A stretch of 64,000 nucleotides of DNA from Apostichopus japonicus (GCF_037975245.1 NC_092562.1:12530001-12594000); one strand, 5' to 3'; counted from the stretch's first letter, positions 30,401 through 37,519 are shown. A program made the numbers and translations. The notes: a model not told the origin generated them from the letters alone.

Positions 30401-33217
30401 TACGGTGAATGGGGAACGGTTTGTGATGATTCCTGGGAGCTAAGAGACGCTGCTGTTGTCTGCAGAGTGCTTGGTTTTACGGCGGCTCGCACTGTGAGAA
30501 ATCACGCTTACTATGGTGAAGGAAGTGGAAAGATTTGGTATGGTGACGTCGAATGCAGCGGGTCAGAAGAATCCTTAAACGACTGTCCCAAAAGTAACGT
30601 CGGTGTACACAATTGTCTTCACAGCGATGACGCTGGTGTAGTGTGTACATCATATTACACACAGAGTGGACCAAATCCGGCTGGTGAGTGTAATGTTTAT
30701 CAAAATTGTCTTTAGTAGTCAAAATAAAATAAAAGTTTACTAGCAACAGCATTTTAGTTTTTAATTTTTGATCAAATACCTGAGTATTCTTAATGCATTT
30801 TTGCAAGCAGTGCATTAAGTTCACGAACATCCCAAGAACAAATAGCTGACGAATTTGGGAGAAAACATAAATAAACGTCTAATGAACATTTTCCATTCAA
30901 TAGAGTATGGAAACTATATTCCATTAAAAAAATTATATTGATGTGAGAGGAATTAGACCTTAAGAACCGGCGATCATAATGTGAAGTGCAATCATGTCTT
31001 GTTTCCCCATCTTTAGAACAACTCGTGTTAGTGCAGGTTTTCGTAGTGCATTTATTATACCTCAGAAAACTGGTAGACTTATTTATATATAATTTATAAT
31101 GGTTAAGATTTCGAGGCAAGATATGGATAACTTTGGGATTTTTTTATTAACCCTCACTTTCGTTCATAGGTTGAGCCATTTGTATGAAACCGATTAAATA
31201 ATGATATAACCGGCCTATCAGATTCTTCGCTACACTATACGATTCAGAGCTTATGTCTAAATAAATGTGGCAAATTTAGTCAACACCGTATTGATAAAAA
31301 TGTGTCAAGCTTAGCTCTGTTCAGATATTAATTCACCACTAACAAATCGATCAATTTACGATCAACGGGGATTGTTTGTGGGATTTAAACGACGCAACTG
31401 TTGCTGCAGACAGCTTGGTTTTGTCGGAGTTAGATATTTCGCTCACTTAGGTGAGGGTTCTCTGAGGACGTGGATGATAACATCTAAAGCACTGGAGGAC
31501 TGAGGACACGTTACAAGGTTGCCCTCAAAATAATATCGGCGTCGAAAATTGTGGTCACTACGAGGACGTAGGTGTGGAATAAACATCATTAGATACACCA
31601 AGCACACGACGACTGATAGTGAATAATCAATCACAATCGGTAATGGAATCTGAATGCTTCCTAGGAAGATCAGTGACATTGTCAATGGAAGAAGGCGGAC
31701 TTACAGAAATTGTTTCATTTCAAGCAGAAGAGAATTGTGCACCTTCCAAAACGTTACCGTCAGATCACATCTTTAAAATGAATGCAGATGTGGACATGAG
31801 GATTATTAGACCCTTACTTGTGACTTCAAAGAATAGGCACATTACGTCGCAGACACGGTACTGTAGTATTGGTGCACAGTGTCGAATTCAATAATTCAAT
31901 ATTTGTGATGTCATGTAACTAAAGAGGGGATGTTCAGAGTATCTGGGAAAGGCCGTGGTTGAGTGAGAACGGTGTCGTTTACTAGCAGTATTATTAACGA
32001 TATGGTGCAACGGTCATAGCGATCGTGTTTTCAGGAAGGTAGCTATCTGGCTATACATGTGTTAGGCTTCCCTATAAAAGGTCACCGAGGATCAGAGACT
32101 ACATATCAAAACTGGATATTGTTCCAAATTCTTTGGTTATAACTTGATTAGTGAATGAGACACAATACACTATTTTCGTTATTAGTCTGTGTGATAGATG
32201 ATGAATGTCATGAATATTTTGCCCAACCAGATTAGACAAATCCTATGCCATTTGGGAGAATCTCAAACTTCCTTTTTTTCGCGCAAAGGGCTATACACTT
32301 GATCAAGTCTAATATGACATCATCGAACCACATATGCAACATTCTTCGTATCTATTTATTCATTCATATATTTGTATGTTTATTTCTGAAATGAAGATGG
32401 ATTTTGTATTTACTGAATCCGACATCATGAATGAAATTAGTTTCAGTGTCAACGCGGCAAAGACTCTACCTTGAAAATAGGAAACACAAAACAATGAGAA
32501 ACGTAACAGGTTTCAGATCCCAGAGGCGCAATGATATCACAGATATAAAAATGACAGCAGTTAGACACGACTTTGACAGGATATCAATCAAACAGTGCAA
32601 GATTCCCTTAGCAGTTTTTTTTTTCACAAAAATCTCTTACAAATAATACAACGGTTAAAATTTAGCTTTATGTCCTCATTAATGTGAGAAAACGGGATAT
32701 CTTTATTTTCCCCCAATTTGTGAAAAGTGGCTGAAACAGACACAAGATAAAAGAAAAACAACTAGTCCTCCTCCAGTACCAATAACCTTACGGTTAAAAT
32801 GATGTTCATCACGTGTCTACGATTCCGATGTTAGTATTTCACTGAAACGTTAGCTCACTAAACTAAGGAATAACATTAAATACTATGTTCATTAATGTGT
32901 GCACTTGTTTCTCGTCTGACAGGCGTTAATATAAAAGCATTAATTGAAAAGTATTGCGCTTGTGCATGAAAATCTGATCGATGTTTGTTTAACGCAGAAT
33001 AGAAATAACAATGTTCTTTCTTATATGTTTTTCCACTCCAGATTTACGTTACAGAAAAGACAACCTTTGTGGATATCCTTGGCGCGCAATAAGCGGAGAT
33101 GTAGCTGAGTGTAACCCTCGTGGTGATAACCCGTGTTGTGGACCTAATAATCAATGTGGGAACACCCGACAAGATTGTTTCTGTACAGACTGTATCGATT
33201 ATAGGGATACCATTTAA
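9390..33217 (+). CDS. Gene A: secreted mosaic protein of SRCR and hevein-like modules (19-exon model)
   Basis: Proposed coding exons: 9390-9450, 10989-11303, 13885-14103, 14565-14735, 15534-15878, 16317-16667, 18277-18474, 19811-19993, 20419-20736, 21640-21810, 22268-22597, 23298-23495, 23996-24196, 24765-24932, 25639-25986, 27727-27930, 29459-29626, 30336-30683 and 33042-33217. They sum to 4473 bases, a whole number of codons (about 1490 residues plus stop). All junctions are GT/AG and all introns are phase 1. Order after the signal peptide (S = SRCR, H = hevein-like): S-H-H-S-S-H-H-S-H-S-H-H-H-S-H-H-S-H. No hydrophobic membrane segment is seen, so a secreted product is inferred. SRCR modules usually mediate protein or microbial-surface binding; the H modules may bind chitin-like sugars. 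Exact exon use is untested and skipping any internal exon keeps frame. Confidence 0.75.
10989..11303 (+). CDS. Gene A exon 2: SRCR domain 1
   Basis: Full SRCR domain: D-V-R-L-V-E-G start, G-R-V-E-V strand, W-G-T-V-C-D-D motif, D-A-E-V-V-C-R-Y-L-G-Y, then D-N-V-R-C, N-D-C and E-D-A-G-V-E-C end. It has six cysteines, as in group A SRCR domains, yet a single exon encodes it, as is usual for group B. The acceptor is TTTGTTTTAG and the donor GTATGT. The usual I-W-L-D is I-L-L-D here. Confidence 0.93.
11569..11589 (+). CDS. Possible gene A linker micro-exon
   Basis: A 21-base segment between TTGCTGCAG and GTAAAT would add seven residues (G-G-P-G-R-L-H) in phase 1 on both sides. Nothing except phase and splice sites supports it, and it is left out of the gene A length. 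Confidence 0.2.
12275..12502 (+). pseudogene. Chimeric relic: hevein-like exon start joined to SRCR exon end
   Basis: 12275-12410 resembles the intron end and exon start at 18200-18310 and 23260-23325: GATATAC-TTATGT, then GCTCCAGTACCGCAGTGC, compared with GCTCTAGTACCAGAGTGC at 23298. 12463-12502 resembles the 3' end of the SRCR exon at 20419-20736, including C-TCAAAGGACGCTGGGGT and the donor TTGTAAGTGACCACGCACT. Neither piece has a complete open frame. The similarity to the region after 20736 continues through the intron to about 13000. Confidence 0.65.
13019..13690. repeat. Tandem array, unit about 112 bp, nearly six copies
   Basis: The phrase AGCAACATCC(G/A)ATGATAT recurs with spacings of 112, 111, 112 and 112 bases. 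Units share ATTAATGACATTAACATA, GTGCCTTTGTCATACAAG and CATCCTGTAATATCTCGCT. Open frames on the minus strand here are repeat artefacts. A single diverged unit lies at about 21290-21420 in the paralogous intron, so the array grew from one ancestral intron segment. It lies in gene A intron 2 (11304-13884). Confidence 0.92.
13885..14103 (+). CDS. Gene A exon 3: hevein-like module 1 with Thr-rich linker
   Basis: Starts with a Thr/Ala-rich, then Pro-rich linker (A-T-T-A-T-T-T-T-T, then P-P-P-A-P) likely to be O-glycosylated. The module follows: C-G-A-D-W-L-A-P-N-G-E-V-A-E-C, then P-C-C-S-A-R-N-Y-C, then H-C-R-C-D-N-C-I-D-Y-R. All eight cysteines are present. C5 to C6 spans only four residues, against six in most copies, and the usual W-C-G is Y-C-T. 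The acceptor is a tandem GAGCAG; either AG keeps frame and the choice adds or removes one residue. The donor is GTTTGT. Confidence 0.85.
14565..14735 (+). CDS. Gene A exon 4: hevein-like module 2
   Basis: Begins D-L-P-K-F-R-D-D-L-R-C-G-G, continues F-L-A-P-N-G-R-V-A-Q-C, P-C-C-S-P-L-N-V-C-G, D-C-D-C-D-Q-C-I-D-H-R-N. Eight cysteines. The aromatic before C5 is Val. Acceptor TTATCACTAG, donor GTAAGG. It is the closest relative of the exon at 21640-21810, and the flanking introns match too. Confidence 0.88.
14800..15110. repeat. Decayed array of TTTGGACATGCTTATATT-like motifs
   Basis: About ten imperfect copies of TTTGGAC-T-CTTATATTA with variable spacing near 20-28 bases, in gene A intron 4 (14736-15533). 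The first part includes an inverted stretch (ATAAACATGT, then ACATGCTTAT). Confidence 0.65.
15534..15878 (+). CDS. Gene A exon 5: SRCR domain 2
   Basis: E-Y-Q-G-I-R-L-A-G-G-S-T start, W-G-T-V-C-D-T, C-R-E-L-G-Y, A-Y-F-G-Q-G-T-G-K-I-W-L-D-N-V-H-C, D-C-Q-K-N-N-Y-G, D-A-G-V-E-C, then a short V-P-T-I-Y-T-P-P linker. Six cysteines. Acceptor TTCTCTGACAG, donor GTAAGT. Near twin of the exon at 22268-22597, which lacks part of the linker. Confidence 0.94.
16317..16667 (+). CDS. Gene A exon 6: SRCR domain 3
   Basis: I-I-E-S-I-R-L-V-G-G-S-T-P-N-V-G-R-V-E-V start, [52 protein letters not shown], with a Ser/Thr linker P-Q-S-T-S-S-P-T-S-G. Six cysteines. Donor GTACGT. The equivalent exon in the duplicated block is the relic at 23002-23115. 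The preceding intron (15879-16316) shows nothing recognisable. Confidence 0.94.
16940..17150 (+). repeat. Intronic direct duplicate of 18040-18260
   Basis: Shares CCGGATACTAAAAATGATT-, a TTCATGAAAT-AATG-GGCC stretch, and ACATATTTACG-AG-AGAAATAA-AATAG with 18040-18260, and more weakly with 23100-23260. It is an old tandem copy of the intron that precedes the hevein-like exon at 18277, in gene A intron 6 (16668-18276). Nothing else was recognised in that intron apart from the relic at 17966-18004. Confidence 0.6.
17966..18004 (+). pseudogene. Relic of a hevein-like exon start
   Basis: Reads L-P-Y-R-E-G-C-R-F-G-G-E and then TAA, against L-P-Y-R-E-D-Y-Q-C-G-G-D in live copies. The preceding intron sequence (17920-17960, CTTTACATAT and neighbours) resembles 45385-45420, ahead of the first module of gene B. 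So gene A once had the counterpart of that exon. Confidence 0.7.
18277..18474 (+). CDS. Gene A exon 7: hevein-like module 3
   Basis: A Gly-Thr linker, then A-A-Y-R-E-D-Y-Q-C-G-G-D-W-L-A-P-N-G-E-V-A-Q-C, D-G-I-Y-P-C-C-S-P-Y-N-W-C-G, A-H-C-D-C-E-D-C-V-D-Y-R. All eight cysteines are present. This is the consensus version of the module. Relative to hevein, S19 and W23 are kept, position 21 is Tyr and position 30 is His. Acceptor TTATAG, donor GTAAGA. Confidence 0.9.
19811..19993 (+). CDS. Gene A exon 8: hevein-like module 4
   Basis: D-T-P-V-G-T-S-K-F-R-E-D-L-H-C-G-G-S-W start, A-P-N-G-E-V-A-E-C, S-P-C-C-S-P-F-N-S-C-G, E-Y-C-Y-C-E-D-C-M-D-Y-R. Eight cysteines. The Trp before C5 is Ser, but position 30 is Tyr as in hevein. 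Acceptor CTATAAAG (weak pyrimidine tract), donor GTTTGT. The preceding intron (18475-19810) shows nothing recognisable beyond a G-run near 18998. Confidence 0.85.
20419..20736 (+). CDS. Gene A exon 9: SRCR domain 4
   Basis: V-I-Q-D-I-R-L-V-G-G-D start, W-G-T-V-C-D-D-D-W-D, V-V-C-R-M-L-G-Y-T-G-A, F-F-G-E-G-Y-G-L-I-W-L-D-D-V-E-C, N-D-C-P-K-S, D-A-G-V-K-C-M-V. Six cysteines. The donor GTAAGT at 20737 ends the exon two codons after the last Cys, so there is no linker. The next exon starts S-L-P-K-F, so two modules are joined tightly. The 3' end and intron resemble 12463-13000. Confidence 0.93.
21640..21810 (+). CDS. Gene A exon 10: hevein-like module 5
   Basis: S-L-P-K-F-R-D-D-L-L-C-G-G-E-W-L-A-P-N-G-R-V-A-Q-C, Y-Y-P-C-C-S-P-L-T-V-C-S, D-C-D-C-D-Q-C-I-D-Y-R-N. 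Eight cysteines. It has no in-frame ATG near its start and would be missed by an ATG-only search. Acceptor TTATCACTAG, donor GTAAGG. Duplicate of 14565-14735. The preceding intron (20737-21639) holds the single 112-bp-type unit at about 21290-21420, an A/AAG-rich stretch near 21090 and a C-run near 21240. Confidence 0.87.
22268..22597 (+). CDS. Gene A exon 11: SRCR domain 5
   Basis: Twin of 15534-15878: E-Y-Q-G-I-R-L-A-G-G-S-T, W-G-T-V-C-D-T-H-W, I-V-C-R-E-L-G-Y, Y-F-G-Q-G-T-G-K-I-W-F-D-N-V-V-C, D-E-C-Q-K-N-N-Y-G, D-A-G-V-E-C, V-P-T-S. Six cysteines. Acceptor TCTCTGACAG, donor GTAAGT. Confidence 0.94.
23002..23115 (+). pseudogene. Relic SRCR exon broken by a G-run
   Basis: After a good acceptor (TACTATTACAG) the reading V-I-Q-S-T-R-L-V-G begins as in 16317-16667, but then runs into GGGCGGGGGGGGGGGGG and GGAGG. 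V-C-D-D-D follows, then a TGA in place of the Trp codon, then L-N-D-A-S-I-I. The rest of the domain is gone. It sits where the exon 16317 counterpart should be in the duplicated block. Confidence 0.85.
23298..23495 (+). CDS. Gene A exon 12: hevein-like module 6
   Basis: Nearly identical to exon 7 (18277-18474): a Ser-rich linker, V-L-A-A-Y-R-E-D-Y-Q-C-G-G-D-W, P-C-C-S-P-Y-N-W-C-G-I-T-P-D-H-C-D-C-E-G-C-I-D-Y-R. Eight cysteines. Acceptor TTTATAG, donor GTAAAC. Confidence 0.91.
23996..24196 (+). CDS. Gene A exon 13: hevein-like module 7
   Basis: E-P-Q-T-S-T-T-M-Q-P-I-L-S-S linker, then H-R-C-G-D-D-W-L-A-P-N-G-E-V-A-E-C, I-P-C-C-S-Y-Y-N-W-C-G, D-C-D-C-H-Y-C-V-D-Y-R. Eight cysteines. The acceptor CCCAATATTAG was chosen because the copy at 27727 shares it. 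An upstream AG at 23967-23968 would keep frame and add nine residues. Donor GTAAGT. The preceding intron (23496-23995) has no other recognised content. Confidence 0.86.
24765..24932 (+). CDS. Gene A exon 14: hevein-like module 8
   Basis: V-P-Y-S-Y-R-D-D-Y-R-C-E-G-G-W-I-A-P-N-G-E-V-A-K-C, E-Y-P-C-C-S-S-D-N-W-C-S, E-H-C-S-C-E-A-C-A-D-Y-R-H. Eight cysteines, with one residue fewer than usual between C2 and C3. The G after W-C is Ser. Acceptor ATATTCCAG, donor GTAGGT. The preceding intron (24197-24764) has no other recognised content. Confidence 0.87.
25119..25425. repeat. Near-identical intronic patch, copy 1
   Basis: About 307 bases matching 29815-30123 with only three or so differences by eye. 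Sequence on both sides, including the neighbouring exons, is much more diverged. It lies in the intron before an SRCR exon in both duplicated blocks. Confidence 0.8.
25639..25986 (+). CDS. Gene A exon 15: SRCR domain 6
   Basis: V-I-E-G-I-R-L-V-G-G-I-T-P-N-V-G-R-V-E-V start, [50 protein letters not shown], then a Thr/Ser linker D-T-Q-S-T-T-R-T-V-G. Six cysteines. Acceptor TTCTCATTGCAG, donor GTGAGT. Its 3' half and donor are repeated downstream. Confidence 0.94.
25857..26258 (+). repeat. 201-bp direct tandem duplication of SRCR exon 3' half plus intron start
   Basis: Two head-to-tail copies with a 201-base period: GCGGGACAGAGG starts at 25861 and again at 26062. Each contains the last 126 or so coding bases, the GTGAGT donor and about 70 intron bases. 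Only about two or three differences are visible. The second copy gains an acceptor-like TTTTTTGCAG at its junction, but that would enter out of phase 1 and soon hit a stop, so it is probably intronic. Confidence 0.92.
26979..27295 (+). pseudogene. Relic SRCR exon with internal expansions
   Basis: After CATAATTGCAG the frame reads V-S-E-S-I-R-L-G, and later G-R-V-E-L-L-G-K-D-E. It then enters a G-rich stretch (27048-27078). Next come three or four copies of a 20-30 base unit, TGTGGGATATAAACTACGCA, derived from the codons of W-D-I-N-D-A-N. C-R-E-L-A-F-V-G-A and broken remains follow. It ends at the segmental-duplication join. Confidence 0.85.
27727..27930 (+). CDS. Gene A exon 16: hevein-like module 9
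   Basis: E-P-Q-T-S-T-T-M-Q-P linker, H-R-C-G-G-D-W-L-A-S-N-G-K-V-A-R-C, L-P-C-C-S-R-T-N-W-C-G, then seven residues to C6 rather than six, D-C-N-C-D-S-C-V-D-Y-R. Eight cysteines. The conserved A-P-N-G is A-S-N-G. Acceptor CCCAATATTAG, donor GTAAGT. Confidence 0.87.
   Translation, partial: NHRQALLCNQFYRVIERIIAVEVIGSHQMEKSQDVILIVSCLVALELTGVVILVTRIVTVILALIIE
28542..28638 (+). pseudogene. SRCR exon 3' fragment with intact donor
   Basis: Reads Y-P-Q-N-N-I-G-V-K-N-S-G-H, E-D-A-G-V-E-C-I-P, then a Ser/Thr linker S-S-T-T-T-T-G ending at GTAAGT in phase 1. The Cys of N-C-G-H is Ser and the Cys of D-C-P-Q is lost. No 5' part of the domain or good acceptor is adjacent. It lies in the extra sequence of duplication copy 2. 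The rest of the intron (27931-29458) shows nothing recognisable. Confidence 0.8.
29459..29626 (+). CDS. Gene A exon 17: hevein-like module 10
   Basis: V-R-A-T-Y-R-D-D-N-R-C-E-G-D-W-L-A-P-N-G-N-V-A-K-C, S-Y-P-C-C-T-S-D-N-W-C-S, D-C-R-C-E-G-C-T-D-Y-R-N. Eight cysteines. The Ser after C-C is Thr. Paralogue of 24765-24932. Acceptor GTATTCCAG, donor GTAGGT. Confidence 0.87.
29815..30123. repeat. Near-identical intronic patch, copy 2
   Basis: Counterpart of 25119-25425 with about three differences by eye, bounded by clearly more diverged sequence on both sides. Nothing in it looks coding. Confidence 0.8.
30336..30683 (+). CDS. Gene A exon 18: SRCR domain 7
   Basis: V-I-E-D-I-R-L-F-G-G-L-T-P-N-V-G-R-L-E-V, W-G-T-V-C-D-D-S-W-E, V-V-C-R-V-L-G-F-T-A, Y-Y-G-E-G-S-G-K-I-W-Y-G-D-V-E-C, N-D-C-P-K-S-N-V-G, D-A-G-V-V-C-T-S. 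Six cysteines. Linker T-Q-S-G-P-N-P-A. Acceptor TTCTCATTGTAG, donor GTGAGT. Duplicate of 25639-25986 but clearly diverged. Confidence 0.94.
31365..31618 (+). pseudogene. Relic SRCR exon with deletions and a stop
   Basis: The domain start is missing. L-W-D-L-N-D-A-T-V can be read, then frame changes, then C-P-Q-N-N-I-G-V-E-N-C-G-H-Y-E-D-V-G-V-E followed by TAA where the last Cys should be. The former linker and a weakened donor (GTGAAT) follow. Counterpart of 26979-27295 in the second duplicated block. The rest of the intron (31619-33041) shows nothing recognisable. Confidence 0.85.
33042..33217 (+). CDS. Gene A exon 19: terminal hevein-like module and stop
   Basis: D-L-R-Y-R-K-D-N-L-C-G-Y-P-W-R-A-I-S-G-D-V-A-E-C, N-P-C-C-G-P-N-N-Q-C-G, D-C-F-C-T-D-C-I-D-Y-R-D-T-I, then TAA. 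Eight cysteines, but C-C-S is C-C-G and the Trp is Gln, so sugar binding is doubtful. The stop lies where other copies have their splice donor. Acceptor TTTTTCCACTCCAG. Confidence 0.9.
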
Positions 33218-33870
33218 ATGAGCAATCCAGTAATGCCTAGAACAATGGTGACTAAATAGTAGCCTACTCTATATCTCCTAACGTAAATGCATTTCCGTTA
33301 ATATATTCTAGATCACGGAAGTAGTCTCAACCTGGTTTGTGAGTCTTACCATGCCGTGACAATTATGGTTTGATATGCCTATACTAACCCTTCATACTAA
33401 ACATTCAACCAATTACGTTAGAGGCTTATAACAATAATATCGTCTGATGGATAAGCACAACTGAAACGAAATGCCTACAATGTTTCATTATATCGGTATC
33501 TTCGAAAAGTTACTTGAGGCATTTGTGTGGCTATCAGGTTAGAAGCTTTCTACCGTAGTTCACGGCTGAATCCAGCATCCTGTGTAGTTCAGGCACAACT
33601 TCGGTTATTTGTCTGTAAGAGGCAAGGTCTAATTTTACGGTAGCCTTATAGTGATATGAAAAATTGTAAAATAACGAATTCATGGTTGTCGCTTAATAAG
33701 CTCAAAGAAAACTCAAAACTCAAAAAAGATATCGAAACTTCACCAAGGTTATACTGTTTACTTTATTGTTTATTAATTTGTCGACAGAGTTAACCTTTAA
33801 TGATATCACTTTGTGTGTTGCTCATTTGTTTTCTATACTATTTTACTAACGTATGGGATCAAGGTTCTTG

Positions 33871-33944
33871 AATAAATGTTAATCCTTTTTACTTGTTTTT
33901 GACAATGTACATCAGTTCAAATAAGAGGATGAATTGTGAATAAA
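33871..33944 (+). terminator. Candidate poly(A) signals for gene A
   Basis: AATAAA occurs at 33871-33876 and 33939-33944, about 650-730 bases after the gene A stop. Both are plausible, but the motif is common in AT-rich DNA. Confidence 0.35.
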
Positions 33945-35984
33945 TAACCGGAAGTTCCATGCTTTAAAGTTAAGAAGGTTGGGTGTTTGGTCATTTATAT
34001 TTCAGGGATAGACTTGCCAGTGAGTATTTGTTAACGAGAGGCTTAAACGCATGGTCACCTAGTTTCTTTTCGAGGATGTCTTTTCATTAATTGGAAACAG
34101 TTTCTTGAATGTGTAGTTTTGTTCACGTTCAAATGGTTAAATAAGTTTTGAACTAAACTTTAAAGGAAACAGATATTGAGTCAAACTTTCGATAAGATTT
34201 TTCCTTATTTCTACTGACTATCTATTTGCTATCTTTCGTTTCAATTCTTAATTTGAGGGAATGCTTAAAAAGGGATTCCGTCTATCAGAACAGTACACAT
34301 GTGTGGTGCTCTAAAATATTTATCAGACTCAATGCCTATGGCTAATTTTAGTTGTAAAATTCTCAAATACTGCATTATCATCTGTAGTAGCACACGCCCA
34401 TTAAAAGCCCCCTTACACACTAAATCACAAATATACGTGGTCTCTAAGTCTGGATAAACGTTTTCACTAGCTACACGCTACTCATAACTGGATAGCTAAT
34501 AAGTTGATCTTTCATGGCATCATCAATTTTTTGTATCATGACTATGTAGATTATTTTGCTATCAGAGCCTGAAGTTTTCGTCACTTGTAAACAAACCTCT
34601 TCTCTGAGTAGAGAACAATTTTTGTTCACTGCTCCTGGGAGGCCTAAAGGGGTCTAAAATGACCTCAGGTAACCTAATTATTGCACCACATGGACTTCCA
34701 TTCAGGCTTTTCAACATGCAAGCCACAAAACAAAAAAACGAGATTTTGATCGTATCCAAAAAGATGTTCTCCTACTGCATTTTGCAACTTTACCTGAATA
34801 TTCAGGCGGATGGATATAGGCTTCAATAGGAGTATGGGCATGGCACCCTATACTCGACAGTGACGAGACGAGGTGCTCTCAAAAGGATGGATGCCTCAGG
34901 GTGTCACTGGCTCGGTCTCAGACGAGAGACCAGTGGTTCTAATGAAGATGGCGGCTGACCGGCGGGCCTGAATCTGTGATTCTGCCAAGACTTGGAAATC
35001 TTGTAACTAGTCTGTGTTTATATACCAAATAATGAATGTACTAAATTTTTATACATGTACATGCATGTCCATGCTCAATGTTCGACACACAAAGAAAAGA
35101 CGGGAACATTTTAATGAAAACAAAAAGGAAGATTATTAATCCAAATCCGACACCAAGAAAAAGAGAAAAAGAAAGAAAGACATTACTATTACACCAAAAT
35201 TATTATATTTAAAAGAAAAGAAAATATTATTACTCCTTGTCCCACACGTAACAACAACAAATAAACAAAAGCACCATAGGAATGAAGATATGACTTTTAC
35301 TCCAAAATTATCAATTACTATTATTAAATACTAGACACCAAAAAAAAAGGGGGGGGGAGTCTTTTAGATTTAATAACATTTATCCTAAGGAAGACTCGCG
35401 TTCACTGTGAAGAACCTGGTTATGTTATTTCTTAGCTGTTTAAATTCCCTCGGTAATTTCGCACTGCTGGACCAGCCCATTGTGGCAATCAGGGGGAAAT
35501 AAGCAGTTTTCACGTAGAAATTACTCACCCCCCTAAGTTCGGTAATGTATCAGCTTTTGGTCAGACAATTGTGCCATACATGAATGGTCTTGTGGGATTT
35601 CAGTACCGAGGCCGTTGCAGGCGTTGTGGAAGGCCACGGTCATATAAGGTTTCACCATAACCATAATGTCTACCATATACGTTATTCATTTCGGAATCGA
35701 ATTAGTTTACAAAAGAAATTAGTTGGCACAATGAAATGTAGTCTCTGTAAAAACTGTACCTCACATCAAATAACACACGTTATTATGGACTCGACTGTAA
35801 AGCCTATGACCAAACAGTTTGCCAGTAAACCCCTTTACGAACTACACCGTGGGAACGTTAACCTGCAATGCATGAATCGGTCATAGCTGATAATGGATTC
35901 CTTTAGATCAGTCATATGGCTTTTCTTTAAATGAAATCTTGTTTATGCTTCTTGTCGAGAATTTTTACTAGGCAGAGAAAAGTT

Positions 35985-36065
35985 CAGGAAGGGGAGGGGG
36001 TAGGGATGAGGGGGTAGGGGTGAGGGGAGGAATGGGTGCGTGAATGTAGGGAGGGAATTGGGAGA
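35985..36065 (+). repeat. G-rich purine tract
   Basis: About 80 bases of GGGGAGGGGGTAGGG-type sequence with at least four runs of four or more G, so G-quadruplex-capable on the + strand. Confidence 0.6.
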
Positions 36066-36229
36066 AAGGTGGTGAGGCGCTCAACATGCGTGTGATATTT
36101 TATACTCTCTATTTTAACGGGCGAGTACTACATTTATAATTCTCATTCTATATATACTTTTCCTACCCGCTGTTGACATCAAACTGAAAGCAAGCATTTG
36201 ACTAGGTAGTGATGCCAGGAAAGTAAATT

Positions 36230-36870
36230 GAGATTATCTTTACAAAACGTGGGTTATTGTTTGATCAACCTGGAACATCGTTTAATAAACATGCATTATT
36301 GCTTGATAAACCTGGACTTTCGATGGTTAAACCTGGACTTTCGATGGTTAAACCTAATCTTTTAATGTAATCCAATTTTATTGCCGAAAAGTCTAGATTA
36401 TCAGTTCAGAACGTTGTCTACTGGCAACATTTTAAACCAATAATCCACACTTATCAAACGATTATTGCAAGTCAAATGCCCTATAATTATATATCCTTGG
36501 TTTTTAGTTCAAAAAAACAGTATTATCTACCGATAAATCTGGAATATTTAGTGATAATCGAGGTTTAAAATTAACAATTAACATAGATTATCGCTCAAAA
36601 AACCTAGAATAGTGCAGATAAACTTGTAGTATCGAAGAAAAACTTTGACTATCTATTAGGTACCTGGATTATCCGAGGTTATCGGTTTAAAATCCAGGTT
36701 TAACCCAGATAAACATATGTAATTATCGATTGAAAAACATGGAATATCTTTACAAAACGTAGATTATCGTTAGATCAACCTTGATTATCGATCGAAAAAA
36801 CCTGAATAAGCCTGGATTGTTGAAGGATAATCCAAGTTTACTGCTGATAAACCTGGATTTCTTTACGGTG
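36230..36870. repeat. Decayed array of ATAAACCTGGATTATCG-like motifs
   Basis: More than twenty imperfect copies of GATAAACCTGGATTATCG and its reverse complement, in variable spacing over about 640 bases. A perfect local repeat, CCTGGACTTTCGATGGTTAAA, occurs twice near 36310-36355. No coding content. Confidence 0.75.
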
Positions 36871-37160
36871 TATTTTTCCAGCTTTGATGATGACCTAAGG
36901 AAATGTGTTTAGCTTGATACGTCAGAGTCCAAGAGAAAAAGATGTTGGTTGAGTTCTGGTATTGTTAAGTCCTATTTAAAAATAATGTTTAGCTTTAACG
37001 TACTTGAACGTACGCTAAATCTCTGGAATGTTCCTTGAACGTTGACCCCGACTCCTCAGTGAACGCCTAGATGGTAGTGTTAAGCCGAATGCATATGGTG
37101 AATAGCATGGCATAGTCTAACCCATGTAGGGAGCGTCATGTTACAGCCAAGAGCTGTGAA

Positions 37161-37519
37161 CAGTGGCGGAGCGTCCATACGACGGACTCAAATGGACTGT
37201 TGGCGCCATTTTCAGCTCTTTACCACTTTTTACTTATTCGCGATTATTGACCTATTTTTTATTGCGCTCTCATCTACCTATTGACATTTGTCACATTTTG
37301 TAGGTGTAATTTGGTGATGACACCTATTTTTTCTTCGTTTATCTGCAAATTAGCCAGGCCCGGAAAGGGTCGTTTCCGGCGATCTAAGGAGTATCTTTAC
37401 TCAAAAAAATGTTGTACGCTACGCGCCAACCTGTGGTGGCGCTCCGCTTAGATATTGTCGAAAGCGCCACTACAGACCATTCTCGCCCCTCCTGACCAAT
37501 ACCCCTAGCTCCGCCACTG
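37161..37519. mobile_element. hAT-like MITE, 359 bp
   Basis: Bounded by inverted termini CAGTGGCGGAGC (37161-37172) and GCTCCGCCACTG (37508-37519), and flanked by a perfect 8-base direct repeat GCTGTGAA at 37153-37160 and 37520-37527. Eight-base target duplications and CAGTGGCGG-type termini are typical of hAT transposons. There is no transposase frame, so it is non-autonomous. The internal segment at 37355-37450 is shared with the repeats at 815-920 and 1999-2105. Confidence 0.9.

Larger units (their letters stand above)
27296..31618 (+). repeat. Segmental duplication copy 2
   Basis: Second copy of 23630-27295, with exons 27727, 29459 and 30336 and a relic SRCR at 31365. It carries about 980 extra bases (roughly 28350-29330) relative to copy 1, and that extra piece includes the SRCR fragment at 28542. 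Confidence 0.85.

Noticed and set aside
35584-35886. 100-residue + strand frame in the intergenic region
   Set aside because: No domain, no exon-like borders and nothing similar nearby, so I cannot support a gene.
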